Source: Tubiluchus corallicola
Taxonomy: Eukaryota > Priapulida > Priapulimorpha > Priapulimorphida > Tubiluchidae
Direction: 5' to 3'
Assembly: GCA_030141605.1 (NCBI GenBank)
Contig: JAQGDQ010000057.1
Coordinates: 496,001 to 560,000, forward strand
Length of the DNA stretch: 64,000 nt
The notes below the pieces were generated by a model. It did no database searches. It was given only the letters and a program-made list of their open reading frames with translations, and was not told the DNA's origin. Every line of letters begins with the position of its first letter. Position 1 is the first letter of the stretch. Position numbers and translations under genes: made by a program. Below are positions 25,101-33,600 of this stretch, piece after piece.

Positions 25101-28100
25101 GGCTGCAGTTTAGAGAGCTGTGGCAGCTCGTAGCTAAAATTAGTGGGGGGTGCTGCAAAATTAAATATTTTTAGCTATTGTTTTGATACTGAGTAAAACG
25201 AAACAAACATATGTAATTTCAATGTTGTAATCGTAATTTTAAACAAACAAATTTATATATATACAAACTTGATAAACTCCTAAACAAAAAACATTGTTAC
25301 CTTACGATTAGCCTAAATTGTCGCTGTTCAAGAATATGCCGATAAATGGCTTTTAAACACGTGGCAACTGACAACGCATGCTGTGTGAGCGACATACTCT
25401 TCCTACCTAAAGTGCACTGTCTTATCTCAGACATGTGTGCATGGCCGCCAAACACCGCATTGCACTTTGCTGTGAAGGAAATTGTACTTCCCTCACGTGC
25501 TCCAGTTCCGCACAAGTATAAAGAAAGAACTAAAGAAAAAAGACATAATAGTGAATATTATCGTCAATAATGAGTGAAAACAGAGGGTGCCACGGTACCT
25601 ATACACGAGCCGCCACTGTTAGAGAGGCAAATTTTGAGGGAAGCTAGAATTGAGGGGCTCAGTATTACAAATTCTTATTCTCCTTGGGAAATGCTTATGC
25701 TTTCATATTCTTATGAAGCACATATTTTATAACACACCTCAAGGAGTTGTTAAACCACATTTCATATAAGAGCCCATATAACAATATATGTTGTAATTTA
25801 TTGGCCAACAGTAATATGAAAACACTACAAATTGCAGCATAAATATAACATTTTTTAATATAATATAATATAACAGTGAAACGCCATTGAAAATACATGT
25901 TGACAAGTTCCTAACAGCTGCTGTTGCCCAACAACATGGCACCTTTAAGCGTGACTCTTTCGAACAAGTTTTCGAACCTTCAGTAAAAAGCAGTGTTACA
26001 AAGATCATGCATTAGGTCCTATTACTCGATTTTGTTCTGCAATAAAACCACTAATAATTAGTTTAAAAAATGCACACAGAAAACTAAATTGCTAAATTGT
26101 GCTAATTGCGTGATGTTTAAAACATTTTAATGACAAAAGAACCTATCTGGTTGAAGTGCTGAATTATCTGAATCTATAGTTTTAGGTTCGAATCAAATTT
26201 GCATTAAAAAAACTCATCCAAGTCGAATTCGAACGTTCGATCCTCATCCCTATTTACTGGTTATTGACAGTGGCAGGTATTAACCTACATAATAATATCA
26301 TGTAAAATGCTCACATACTAGACTTTCACTCTTAAACTAAATTCTGTAGTAAAAAATGAACAAACTGCATAGATCTGTCAAACGTGGACGCGTAACCAAG
26401 TAAAATAATCCAGACACTTTCACATAATACTCATACCAGGAAACAAAGTTATGGCTATAATTTATTGCACTTTACTGATGAAAGGTATTGTCAGAGTCCT
26501 TAGATGAAGCACAATTTTATTTGTACACTTGACAGTACAACAGTATATGACCATTTTGCAAAATACTACCAAATACTAAATGAAAGAAGCAAGAAGAATG
26601 CATATAGTCACGTTGTAATCATGGTGAGGTAATCCCACTGTAACATGGCAGCACAAGTTTTTGTCAGCAGTAGCGCAACAGCTCATCTAGAGATTATGTA
26701 GTGATATTATTATCTATGAGTGTGACTGTCAGCACAGATTTAGATGTGATCTCAGAGAGAGTGTGCAAAAAAGTAACAAAACAATGGTGGGCACCATGTT
26801 GCTGAGCAAGCTGCTACTTTTGAATAGTGAATTTGCATGCAAATAGTAAAATACCGTATATACTCGCATATAAGCCGAATTTAGAACTATAAAATACAAT
26901 ACTGAAATCAGGGGGTCGGCTTATATGCGCATGAAACAAAATGAACACAAGGACAGACACTAATGCCAATTTTCCAGCCACACATTTTCATCGCTATCTG
27001 ACTCTTTATTTGGTTGTGTGTCACCAGTGGTGTATTGGAGGGGGATCGTGGGGAATCGCCGTCCACCCACTTTTTTTTAAGAAAAAATTCACATTTCAAT
27101 AAATGTCTGCTTTTTGTATTCATTAGATAAAAAATATTAAAAATGTATACGGGTTTGTAATGTAAAGTCAGACGATGAGGGTGGTAGTTGATGGTCGGCT
27201 TATATACGGGTTTTTGCAAAAACTGGCCATTTTAAAGCAGTTTTAGGGGGTCGGCTTATATGCGATGTAGGCTTATATGCGAGTATATACGGTAGTTAAA
27301 AGTGCCAGCCTCCAGTGTTATCCAGGTAATATTATAGCACTAGCCAACCCCATAAAAAAGTTTGTGCATAAACTCACAACAACACAACCACCACCACCCC
27401 ACTCACAACACACGACCCGCACCACACCACAACACCACACTGTAGCACACCACCTACACCACACCACACCACCACATTATCCACACCACATCACCCGCAA
27501 CACACCATTAATACCATACCACATCACCCAGATCAAACGTCACCACACCACTCCAACACCACACCCACACAACCTCCCCGCCATCCCCTACCACACCATC
27601 CACAGCACACTCACCACACCCACCACATCACATGGTGATGATGATGTTGATGACTATGATGCTGATGATAACAACAGTGATGACACCTACAACACCATCA
27701 CCAGTAGCACAAGATAACAACAAAACCATTCAAAACATTTTGCACAAAGTCAAACTGTGTGCTATAATAAATGCTATTAGTCTGTCTACCAATGATCAAC
27801 AATGCACAGACATTCTACATAGTTTTTTATTGTTCCTCAGATGATGATGGGCTAACAGAACTTAATTACATGTAAAATCCATAACACGGTCAAACGGCGG
27901 GTGAGAACAATGCCTGGAACAGCTGCAAAATTGATCAAACTTAAAGACAATGGATTTTCCAAATATCATGCAGCACAGGAGGGTTGTAAAAGAACTTTGA
28001 AACACACGTTTCCCGTTTCGTCTAGTTGACATCTCTCCTAGTAAAAACCTTCAGCATTTTGTAGACCATTCCGTCTTCTTTCTGCGGGTGCACTGATTTT

Positions 28101-29742
28101 ATTTCCCAGCATGCCCAAACAGTTGCACAAATTGAGTTCTTCTAGAGGCTGTTTGAGCAGTTTTCTGCAAAATTTGCGTGGTTGTGTCCGGGAAAACATC
28201 CGTCGCGGACGCCATGGCCCCCTCGCAAATTCTAAATATGCCTACTACACCCACTGCTGAATGGGCTATCTACCCATAGTAAGCACCCGGTGGGCCCGAT
28301 TCGAAAAATAAAGTCCCAATGAGACCACACTAGATCGAGACCTTTCGTTTGATATATATAGATCGCCGCAAATGGTGCCGCCGTCGAACTTTCGAAATAT
28401 TGTTCTATACGTAAGCAAGCAGTCCCTCTATACACTTTAACTAAATCTGTGGACTGTCAGCCATATCCTGGTGCATTCTGGGGTTGATTTTCAGATGCCT
28501 CTAGTAGCAACAAAAGTTTTAATTAAATTCCCAGTTGTGGACAATTTTTTTAGACATTAGTACATTTGTTGGTGGTTTTATTAAGAGCTGCCGACTTGGA
28601 AAAGCTTATGAATGTCAGCTATGCCCTAAATATGGGCTAATTACCACAAACACAAAAAATCTCGAAAGTTTAATACTTTTTGTGTTAGAAGATCATTTTG
28701 ACAAGTTGGTGAAGCAATAGACCGTCCCGGACATGAAAATCTCAAGCAATTTCTGCTTTCAAGTCCAACTAATGTGAACATACTGCACTTGTAATTTCTC
28801 AAATATGTTTGTTCTGGCAACAGACAACACAAACCAAAAATGGTGTAAGTTGATGGTGAAAACTAGATAAAATTACCAAAGGCACCATTTTGTAACATTT
28901 TGCAAGAATGGCCCATATAACAATTGCTAAAGTCTGCCTAACAGATTTAGTAGAGCAAGTTTCTGTTTGTCAATTTACAACCTATAATAATCTGAGAAAC
29001 AGTGGCAAAATACTGCTGAAGTTGAACACGTTATGTGGAACAGTCATTAAATTTATGCAAGAAACTTTTCCCTTAGGTGTCAACATTACTCAAAATCAAA
29101 TGATTAAATAAAATTCTCACTAGAAACTGAACTTGGACATAATGGGCAATGTCCATTATTCACCTGATTAACAATTTGTGAATGTAATCTATTCACATTG
29201 TACTTAGAGTAAAATATTTTAGCATAATAATCCAAATAGTTGCCTAAATATTAGCAGTTTTGCCAAGCAGTTAATTATAATACTTTAAAGTTACTTTACT
29301 AATATGTAATATGTAAATTTTATTACATTCCCAATGATTTTAATTTTATCTAACTCATCATTTTATATGTAGCCATTGCTGCTCATGTTTTTGATTTTAC
29401 AAGTTTGAAATGCTAGTTTTTGGCCTTTACCTGTAAATGTTTAATATGTAATAGTGTTGCTTCAGTTTCTAAAAAATTAGAACATTTTTTGCTAATTTTT
29501 AGGACAAGTATTTTGTGGCTGAGTGCCCTGCAGTACTGCTGACTATGTATGAGATGTTGCATCACAATAAGAATGTAACCTTCACCCAAGAAAATCTTGC
29601 ACAGGAACTGGAGCAGTTTCTCGCAACTTTGAAATGGCTTCTTGGTAAGAATGGAGACTGCAAGAACCAGTATGAGGTCATTCCTGTGAAGAAAATAAAT
29701 ACAATTTCTGGATTAATTGCAGTTGCTTTTTCTGGGGGTTAA
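10095..29742 (+). CDS. Tandem STING protein: two fused cyclic-dinucleotide-binding domains, no membrane domain
   Basis: Exons 10095-10179, 13191-13414, 18806-19145, 19305-19531 and 29503-29742 join in one frame (1116 nt, 371 residues). STING binds cyclic dinucleotides such as 2'3'-cGAMP and triggers innate immune signalling. Domain 1 covers residues about 12-178 and domain 2 about 197-371. Each has the helix motif GLAW(S/G)Y(Y/F)LGF..IILP, the PEDC.CP strand, the lid R.Y motif ([24 protein letters not shown]) and an AE...LLTMYEM segment. The linker (residues about 168-196) is acidic and proline-containing. The N-terminus is only about 11 residues before the domain, so the usual four transmembrane helices are absent, and no PxPLRTD-like tail is present. 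An in-frame TGA lies two codons before the ATG, so the start is firm unless position 10092 is a splice acceptor joining unseen exons. Family assignment is very strong. The exact C-terminus is less sure. Confidence 0.9.
10180..13190 (+). other. STING-like intron 1
   Basis: About 3 kb. It holds the tandem modules at 11120-11520 and a 14-base-arm hairpin at about 12788-12824 (GTGTCTGTTCTGA paired with TCAGAACTGACAC). A minus-strand open stretch at about 10560-10730 has coding-like composition but no recognised family. Confidence 0.6.
11120..11520. repeat. Tandem ~140-150 bp modules (TATCAAATGAAAGGYCTT core), copy A
   Basis: Three degenerate modules, each with ATCAAATGAAAGGYCTT followed by GTTGACCCNTGACCCGCTAGGG-like sequence. 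The same modules recur at 30130-30620, and the sequence before each block is also related (AATTTTTTGGTATGT). It is therefore an interspersed, probably mobile, repeat. Confidence 0.75.
13191..13414 (+). CDS. STING-like exon 2: domain 1 core and lid
   Basis: Acceptor TTTCTATTAG. Encodes residues 29-103, including LMPEDCYCP, Arg83 (human R232 position), and Arg89 and Tyr91 (human R238 and Y240 positions). Donor CAAGGG|GTATTA, phase 0. Confidence 0.88.
13528..13629 (+). CDS. Possible alternative last exon for the STING-like gene
   Basis: A good acceptor (pyrimidine-rich run then TTGTACAG) is followed by 33 codons and TAA. It is in the phase needed to continue directly from exon 2 (phase 0). Use of it would give a short isoform with an incomplete domain 1, lacking the E260/T263 segment. 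There is no family match, and chance is possible at this length. Confidence 0.3.
   Translation, partial: GSTSIESLPQITENHVLKAYMYIPQRIMNVSAL
13630..15126 (+). other. STING-like intron 2, left part
   Basis: AT-rich intronic DNA with no recognised gene. Confidence 0.6.
15127..15616. mobile_element. MITE with CCGTATATACT ends and TA target duplication
   Basis: Left end CCGTATATACTTATGTACAAGTCG and an inverted right end reading AGTATGTACGC are flanked by TA. Length 490 bp, no coding capacity. It belongs to the same end-sequence family as the element at 26854-27292. Confidence 0.75.
15725..16466. mobile_element. MITE-like element with GTGTCACACAGAG terminal repeats
   Basis: Left end GACCCGTGTCACACAGAG and inverted right end (reverse complement GCCTATGTCACACAGAG) continue into a matching CATAATCCGTAAG on both sides. 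CTAA flanks both ends, a possible 4-bp target duplication. A further internal end (about 16370-16387, TCTGTGTGACAGGGACC) suggests nested or rearranged copies. Confidence 0.65.
16471..18803 (+). mobile_element. 5'-truncated LINE (CR1/L2/Jockey type) with intact RT frame
   Basis: An open frame running from about 16471 to TGA at 18449-18451 encodes reverse transcriptase without an endonuclease domain. RT motifs seen in order are [59 protein letters not shown] (YADD codons 17549-17560) and [12 protein letters not shown], then a CR1/L2-like C-terminal domain ending [12 protein letters not shown]. The frame lacks any ATG near its beginning, which supports 5' truncation. A 3' UTR of about 330 bp with AATAAA near 18773 ends in a TA repeat that touches the exon 3 acceptor. 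The unbroken frame implies a fairly recent insertion, in sense orientation. Confidence 0.9.
16763..18451 (+). CDS. LINE reverse transcriptase ORF (5'-truncated)
   Basis: 562 codons counted from a TTG, with no stop for a further 95 or so codons upstream, so the true start is missing. It encodes the RT fingers, palm (YADD) and thumb plus a C-terminal domain. It copies element RNA during target-primed reverse transcription in the family; without the endonuclease this copy is not autonomous. Confidence 0.88.
   Translation: MPHQHNANIHNIYKNQSVIQSTFSFTNVTEYDIFRILNSLNINKGSGPSDMPIKILKDCASIITPHLTYITNQVLMRSEFPAVCKQANITPIHKKDAKDDAKNYRPISVVHVLAKVFERVIYNQINHYIENNKLLSNHQFGFRKLHSTIEAIIDATEKWRYNLNKNKYITAAFLDLSKAFDSLDHNLLLDNLRQLGFDYTSLKLINNYLHNRKQRVKLNKHTFSTWDTPQRGIPQGTILGPLLFCLYVNKIHLVLHNSDLTQYADDTTLYTAHSDFLTSKNNLEKDITNINAAFNYFGLKMNDDKTEFMVISPKSNDITSNATLKVGDCSIEQAKTVKFLGITVDNKLTWDEQFHQIHNKMALSTTFLRQTRGHLTKKTKILIYKSLILPHYLYGCTLLQNVKHENFRKLNTMQNYALRLIHGYSNKTAKQHAASATSLRTSTKIPILEAYRDYKTLIFLYKYINKLSIPFINNPLAFIPDTTLNTRTYNLKQITVNNKFGNNSISKQAIHLWNLLPSEIKQIESLHHFKKKLKEYQYNRFQLPPCASDTNYTDSTFIYPRP
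18806..19145 (+). CDS. STING-like exon 3: end of domain 1, linker, start of domain 2
   Basis: Encodes residues 104-216. It finishes domain 1 ([13 protein letters not shown], with Glu111, Thr114, Pro115 and Thr118 at the human E260, T263, P264 and T267 positions), gives an acidic linker ending ...PIHVGA, and begins domain 2 with [16 protein letters not shown]. One uninterrupted exon crosses the join, so the fusion does not rest on a gene-model guess. The acceptor is preceded by a TA repeat rather than a pyrimidine tract. Confidence 0.92.
19305..19531 (+). CDS. STING-like exon 4: domain 2 core and lid
   Basis: Acceptor CATTTTCAG after a 159-bp intron. Encodes residues 217-292 with [15 protein letters not shown] (like human MADPN), Arg271, Arg277 and Tyr279. 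Donor GAG|GTAAGT, phase 0, the same as the exon 2 donor. Confidence 0.92.
19532..22385 (+). other. STING-like intron 4, left part
   Basis: No gene recognised. It contains an imperfect 16-bp-stem hairpin at 21832-21890. A 144-codon open frame starting at 22052 has no recognisable family and runs into the hAT-type MITE. Confidence 0.55.
21832..21890. repeat. Imperfect inverted repeat (hairpin)
   Basis: TGTCCATGAACCAGGAC pairs with GTCCTGGTTATGGACA across a 26-base spacer, with about one mismatch. Function unknown. Confidence 0.7.
22386..22781. mobile_element. hAT-type MITE with 8-bp target duplication TTTACTGG
   Basis: It begins TAGGGGTGAAC and ends ...CATCCCTA, with GAATTCGAATCGAATC-like inverted repeats inside each end. 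The octamer TTTACTGG flanks it at 22378-22385 and 22782-22789, the 8-bp duplication expected of hAT transposition. No coding capacity. Confidence 0.85.
22502..23475. repeat. Direct duplication, copy 1 (MITE-empty form)
   Basis: About 970 bp nearly identical to 25969-27322. The copied segment starts inside the hAT MITE at 22386-22781 and includes its right target duplication, so the copy was made after that MITE inserted. It carries the empty TA site (GTAAAATAGTTAAAAG, about 23440-23455) for the MITE in copy 2. Confidence 0.9.
23629..24000. repeat. Possible MITE end (GGCCGGCTCTACCACTAGAC)
   Basis: A GC-richer start followed by CTAGGCAGTTGCTTAGGGTGCCAAATTTTGGGGG resembles a common MITE-like terminus and the sequence around 25062-25109 and 25627. 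The right boundary is not resolved. Confidence 0.35.
24588..24922. repeat. GC-richer interspersed repeat, copy A
   Basis: Contains GTCCGGGAAAACGTCCGT, CCTACTACACCCACCG, GTTGGGCCCGATTCGA and ATCGTCGCAAATGGTGCCGC. All recur in the same order at 28142-28393, where about 95 internal bases are missing. Open frames on both strands here are by-products of the base composition. Confidence 0.8.
24943..25000. repeat. (TA)n microsatellite
   Basis: Two TA runs directly after the GC-richer repeat. Confidence 0.9.
25118..25618. mobile_element. hAT-type MITE with 8-bp target duplication TTAGAGAG, nested in another repeat
   Basis: It begins CTGTGGCAGCTCGT and ends ACGAGCCGCCACTG, imperfect inverted repeats. 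TTAGAGAG occurs immediately before (25110-25117) and after (25619-25626). The flanks joined without it (GGCTGCAGTTTAGAGAGGCAA) resemble the element end at 23629, so it appears inserted in an older element. Confidence 0.8.
25969..27322. repeat. Direct duplication, copy 2 (with MITE insertion)
   Basis: The same sequence as 22502-23475 with few substitutions, a deletion of roughly 60 bases near 26815-26830, and a 439-bp MITE inserted at a TA. Confidence 0.9.
26854..27292. mobile_element. MITE with CCGTATATACTCGCATATAAGCCG ends, TA target duplication
   Basis: Terminal inverted repeats of about 24 bp are flanked by TA (26852-26853 and 27293-27294). The duplicated locus at about 23440-23455 has the uninterrupted sequence with a single TA, which directly proves the element boundaries. 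An extra inner copy of GGTCGGCTTATAT lies near each end. Non-coding. Confidence 0.95.
27375..27632. repeat. G-poor CAC/ACC-rich simple repeat
   Basis: About 250 bases made almost only of A and C with scattered T, followed by GATGAT triplets. The resulting plus-strand His/Thr/Pro open frame (27277-27717) is low complexity and not a credible gene. Confidence 0.85.
28142..28393. repeat. GC-richer interspersed repeat, copy B
   Basis: Matches 24588-24922 in order and orientation, with an internal deletion of about 95 bp. Confidence 0.8.
28400..29502 (+). other. STING-like intron 4, right part
   Basis: No certain gene. A plus-strand frame at 28535-28720 and a second at 28908-29111 look like broken pieces of a coding sequence, possibly a transposase, but show no motif I can name. 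Confidence 0.35.
29503..29742 (+). CDS. STING-like exon 5: end of domain 2 and stop
   Basis: Acceptor TAATTTTTAG nearly 10 kb after exon 4. Encodes residues 293-371, [13 protein letters not shown] onward: Glu299 and Thr306 are kept, but the human T263 and P264 positions are Ala302 and Val303. The frame stops soon after NTISGLIA, where domain 1 reads SSVSDLVA. No close downstream AATAAA is seen (the first is near 31.87 kb), so the end or the last exon may differ. Confidence 0.85.
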   Translation, partial: DKYFVAECPAVLLTMYEMLHHNKNVTFTQENLAQELEQFLATLKWLLGKNGDCKNQYEVIPVKKINTISGLIAVAFSGG

Positions 29743-30129
29743 ATAAGTGTTACATACCTACAGCTTGTGACACTGCGGGGCGGCACTTGAGTTTGCCCTT
29801 AGATATGCCTCCTTACGTACTTTACATCACAGTGAGAACATATCACTATCGACTTTGTACATGCGTAATTGGTGTAGGCCCGCTGATGTATAGTTTGTGC
29901 ACTATACCCCAAACAATTTTGTCGTTTTGGAAATCATTCAATTTTGCAGATAGCATTGGCCTGAGATTGGTTGATCTGGGTCAAAGGTCATGGAGCAGGC
30001 AGGGTTTGTTGTTTTTTCGTTATGCTGGTTCTCCTACGTTTTTGAGCCATGGCCACAATTTTTGGTATGTTGCTAGGGGGTGCCGAGCTGATGTGCATGG
30101 CTGAATATCAGGAGGCATAAATCAAAATC

Positions 30130-30620
30130 GAGGGGGGTTAGGAATATCAGTGCTCCCAGTGTCGAGCAACAGTAATGTGTAATATATCAAATGAAAGGCC
30201 TGATCGAGGTGAATCGAATGGTATAAGTTTTGCTGATTTTGATTGACCCCTGACCCCGCTAGGGCACAAAAACCAAAATCAGGGGTTGGGACACAAGTGG
30301 TTCCACTGTCAAGTAACAGTACTTTGTACTACATCAAATGAAAGGTCTTGATGAGAAGAATGGAATGGTGTGAACTATGCCCAAATTGGTTGACTCTTGA
30401 CCCGCTAGGGGGCAAAAACCAAAATTGAGGATCATGAAGACAAATGCTTTTCATTGTCCAGCAGCAACAGGTTGTAGTATATCAAATGAAAGGTATCAGC
30501 AAGGCTAAATAAATAAGTCATTTGTTGACCTTTGACCCTGTAGTCACAGGTAAAGTGGAAGTTCCAGTTTTAATATCTTATAATACATCAAATGTAAGGT
30601 CTTTATGTGACAAATTGACT
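30130..30620. repeat. Tandem ~150-bp modules, copy B
   Basis: Four modules with the ATCAAATGAAAGGYCTT core (near 30182, 30331, 30479 and 30587) and TTGACCCNTGACCC segments. Same family as 11120-11520, about 19 kb away and in the same orientation. Confidence 0.75.
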
Positions 30621-33600
30621 GGTGTATCTTGACCCGTGTGTGGTTTAACCTTGACCCACAGGTGACTGGTCAAAAAGTAGCAAGCTCTGGTTTCACTGAA
30701 GCCTCTTTTATCATAGAAGCAGATATTACCACAGTTTTTGACACAGTCAAATACGTCCACTACTTAGTAATTCTTTCTTACAGTTTTTCTTTTCAAAACT
30801 TATGAACAGTGCACGTCTTTAATTAACTCTGATGTATATATATATTTACAATCTTTTCTGTGTTAACATTTGAAGAAGCTTCTGAGTGGGTCTACTGTCT
30901 TTTAAACATACAGGGAGGGAAAATTTATTTCTTTATCAACAAATTTTTAAGTAGTTCTCTTTCTTTTATCAGTTTTTCTCCACAACATATTGCAGCTGTA
31001 ATGTAACACCACTAAATTTTACAAATCTAAAATCACTGTAGCTACATTGTATTTTTCTTCAGGAGTGAGGGGGCAGTAAACTCAAGTGCCACCTTGTGCA
31101 CCCACAAGACTAGCTTTCCTACTTTTAGAAGTATTTTATGTGTCACTGATTCATAGACCGAGTAAGAGATATATGTGCTTCGTGGGTTTGCATTTATTAA
31201 AAAAAATTAAAAAATGTAGTAAAAATGTGTGCACTGTTCAGGTCTTTAGTTTTCTCTGTTAATAGTGTCATTGTTTTAAAGTCACTGAATACGGTCGCCG
31301 AATCCCTGGATAGTAAGGTTTGCCTGCACTGCATATGACATACTTACTGGATTGCACTTTCATTTAATGTTTGATTAAAAAAACAATATTTAAAACTGAT
31401 TCACGTGTATGTTTTCAAAAATTCAGGGAAAATCCTGGAACATCCTTGAAAATACAGGCTATCCTGGAAAAGTCTGGGAAAAGGATTTTGGTAAAAAAGT
31501 CAGGGAAATTGGAAAGGGTGCAAAAATAATCACTATGAACCGATATTTTTCCAAACATATTTTTCAGCGATTCGTGTTCAAATACAAATTTTGCTAAAAA
31601 GGCTCCTAGGTTTGATTTCTGTTCCAAAAATAATGATTGGCCAACACATTATATCAGTATATGTACAAAAAATCTTTTGAATATGTATACTTGTAATGCA
31701 CTTTCTGCTTACATTGGTCATGGAAAATCAATATTCGGCCAGTGAAGGGAAATTTATTTTAAAATTCTAAGGGAACCCTAAAAATTTTATTTATGTCAAA
31801 GAAGCCATTCTTGGTACAGTAATATACCATCAGCAGGAAATGTTTGTGCCATTTTACTGATAGCAGTGGCAATAAATTAAACCTCGTTGAATTAGCTTTT
31901 GTGCCACTCCTTTGTAATGGATATATAGATATTGAACTGCTGACGGTACCTTGCCGACTGCGGTAAAACCAATCAGGTTGGTTCGGTACCAGCAGCAGAT
32001 GTGGAGGCCAATCAGACTACGATACCTTTATTGGCAAATTACATGAAGTAGCTTCAAATATAATGATGAAATGAAATTTACACCATCGTGGATGAATCTA
32101 ACTGGACCAGTAAAAAAGCAGAGATGACTGCTTTTATACAGGCCAGATGCATAACTTGGCTTTAACAGAAACTTAATTTTGCGTGAAAGGGGTGTTCAGT
32201 ACAATATGTATGTGAAGTGCTTTCTTAATCTATTATTGTTTACAGATTTATTGTAATTTACTATTATTACTATATTATTCATTACAAGGAATATGTTTAC
32301 TAGGAATTACTAGGGCAGAAGCATAATCAGCTCCAAATTTTAAATAAATCTTCTCTTGGTTGTCATTGGATAATCGGGTAATTATTATAATTGGATAATA
32401 GCGCGTGTAATTTTATTCAAATCTCTAACATAATTCTGTGTAATAAACTGTGTAGATTATGAATTGTTTTTGGTTTTTAACACAGATGAATTCTTAATGA
32501 CAACAATAGTAACAATGAATAAAAAATTCTACAATTAAAAAACCAGGAAAAGGAAACTGGGCTCAAACTTTTCAAATTACCATTGTGCAATGTATTCAGG
32601 TGAATGTAAAAAGAGAAAAATCATAAGGAATGATTAGAACTGCAAAATAAATTTTTTGGAAGTTTTTGCATAAAAATAGATATCAGTGAAAAGTCAAGCC
32701 AAAAAAACTAGTTTAGTAGTTCTAGTAATTTCCTTTCCTTTTTTCTCTTTTGTCTTTTTGTGTTTGTTTGCCTGAAGAATTATAGTTGTTCAAAAATTTG
32801 TGACCTTTTTTCTTGGTTTTTAATTGTGGAATTTTTTGTTTATTCTTTATCAATTTTTAACTCATATGAACATTGATGCAAAAAGCTTACACCTTTAACA
32901 ATGTATGTTAATAGTGTTTTGGTTGTTTTTTGATCTCGTGCTATAACATCAATGCACAGAACTATGTGGATTGTGTGGTTCAAATTTCAGCGTGAATGTT
33001 ACATAGTTCCTATTTTCCTGTTATATTATTCCTATTATATTTCTTTGAGATATTACATCACCAGTCGACACACATGCTAAGGAGGGGTATTAGATATGTT
33101 TGTAGAGGAGAACTTTACGTGAAGTTAATTTTTTTATGTGGATGTATAAAATTTGTCTGTTGCACTTCATTTACGTGTTTTTGCTTGTTTGTTTTTGTTG
33201 CATGTACAACTTTTAAAAATTTGCTAAAACAACCGTACAAAAAGATGGCTGACTGCTGTGCTTTGGGGTTGAAGTTGTTTTCTTTGATTATTTCTTTTCT
33301 GTTTTTGTAATTATTTGTGTAGTCACAAGTTCTGTAGTTTTGTGTAATCGTGTCATTGTGTTTCGTGTAGCTTCATGTTTTAATTTTGTCGGTATAATTA
33401 TAACGGCTTAAGGTTTACCAATGTAGCATTTTATAAACTTTTTTGTGCAGTGCAAATGTACATAACTATAATATTGTAATGACAGCGGCCAAGAGGTCCT
33501 GGGTTCAATTCTGGATTGTTTCAGTTTTGTATTCATCAGTGGTGACAGCGTAAAAATGTGAATTGAATGCAGGAAATTTGTAGGAAGAAACTGCCGGATT

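Noticed and set aside
27277-27717. 146-codon His/Thr/Pro-rich open frame
   Set aside because: Begins inside a MITE end and follows a CAC-rich simple repeat; no domain and no homolog-like pattern.
28535-29111. Broken frames as a P-element/THAP-type transposase
   Set aside because: A faint resemblance of a FVGGFIKS...CQLC segment is not enough; no catalytic motif is visible.
31409-31627. Open frames around the GGAAAATCCTGGAA-like repeats
   Set aside because: Short internal repeats (CAGGGAAAATCCTGGAA type) generate frames on both strands; no gene features.
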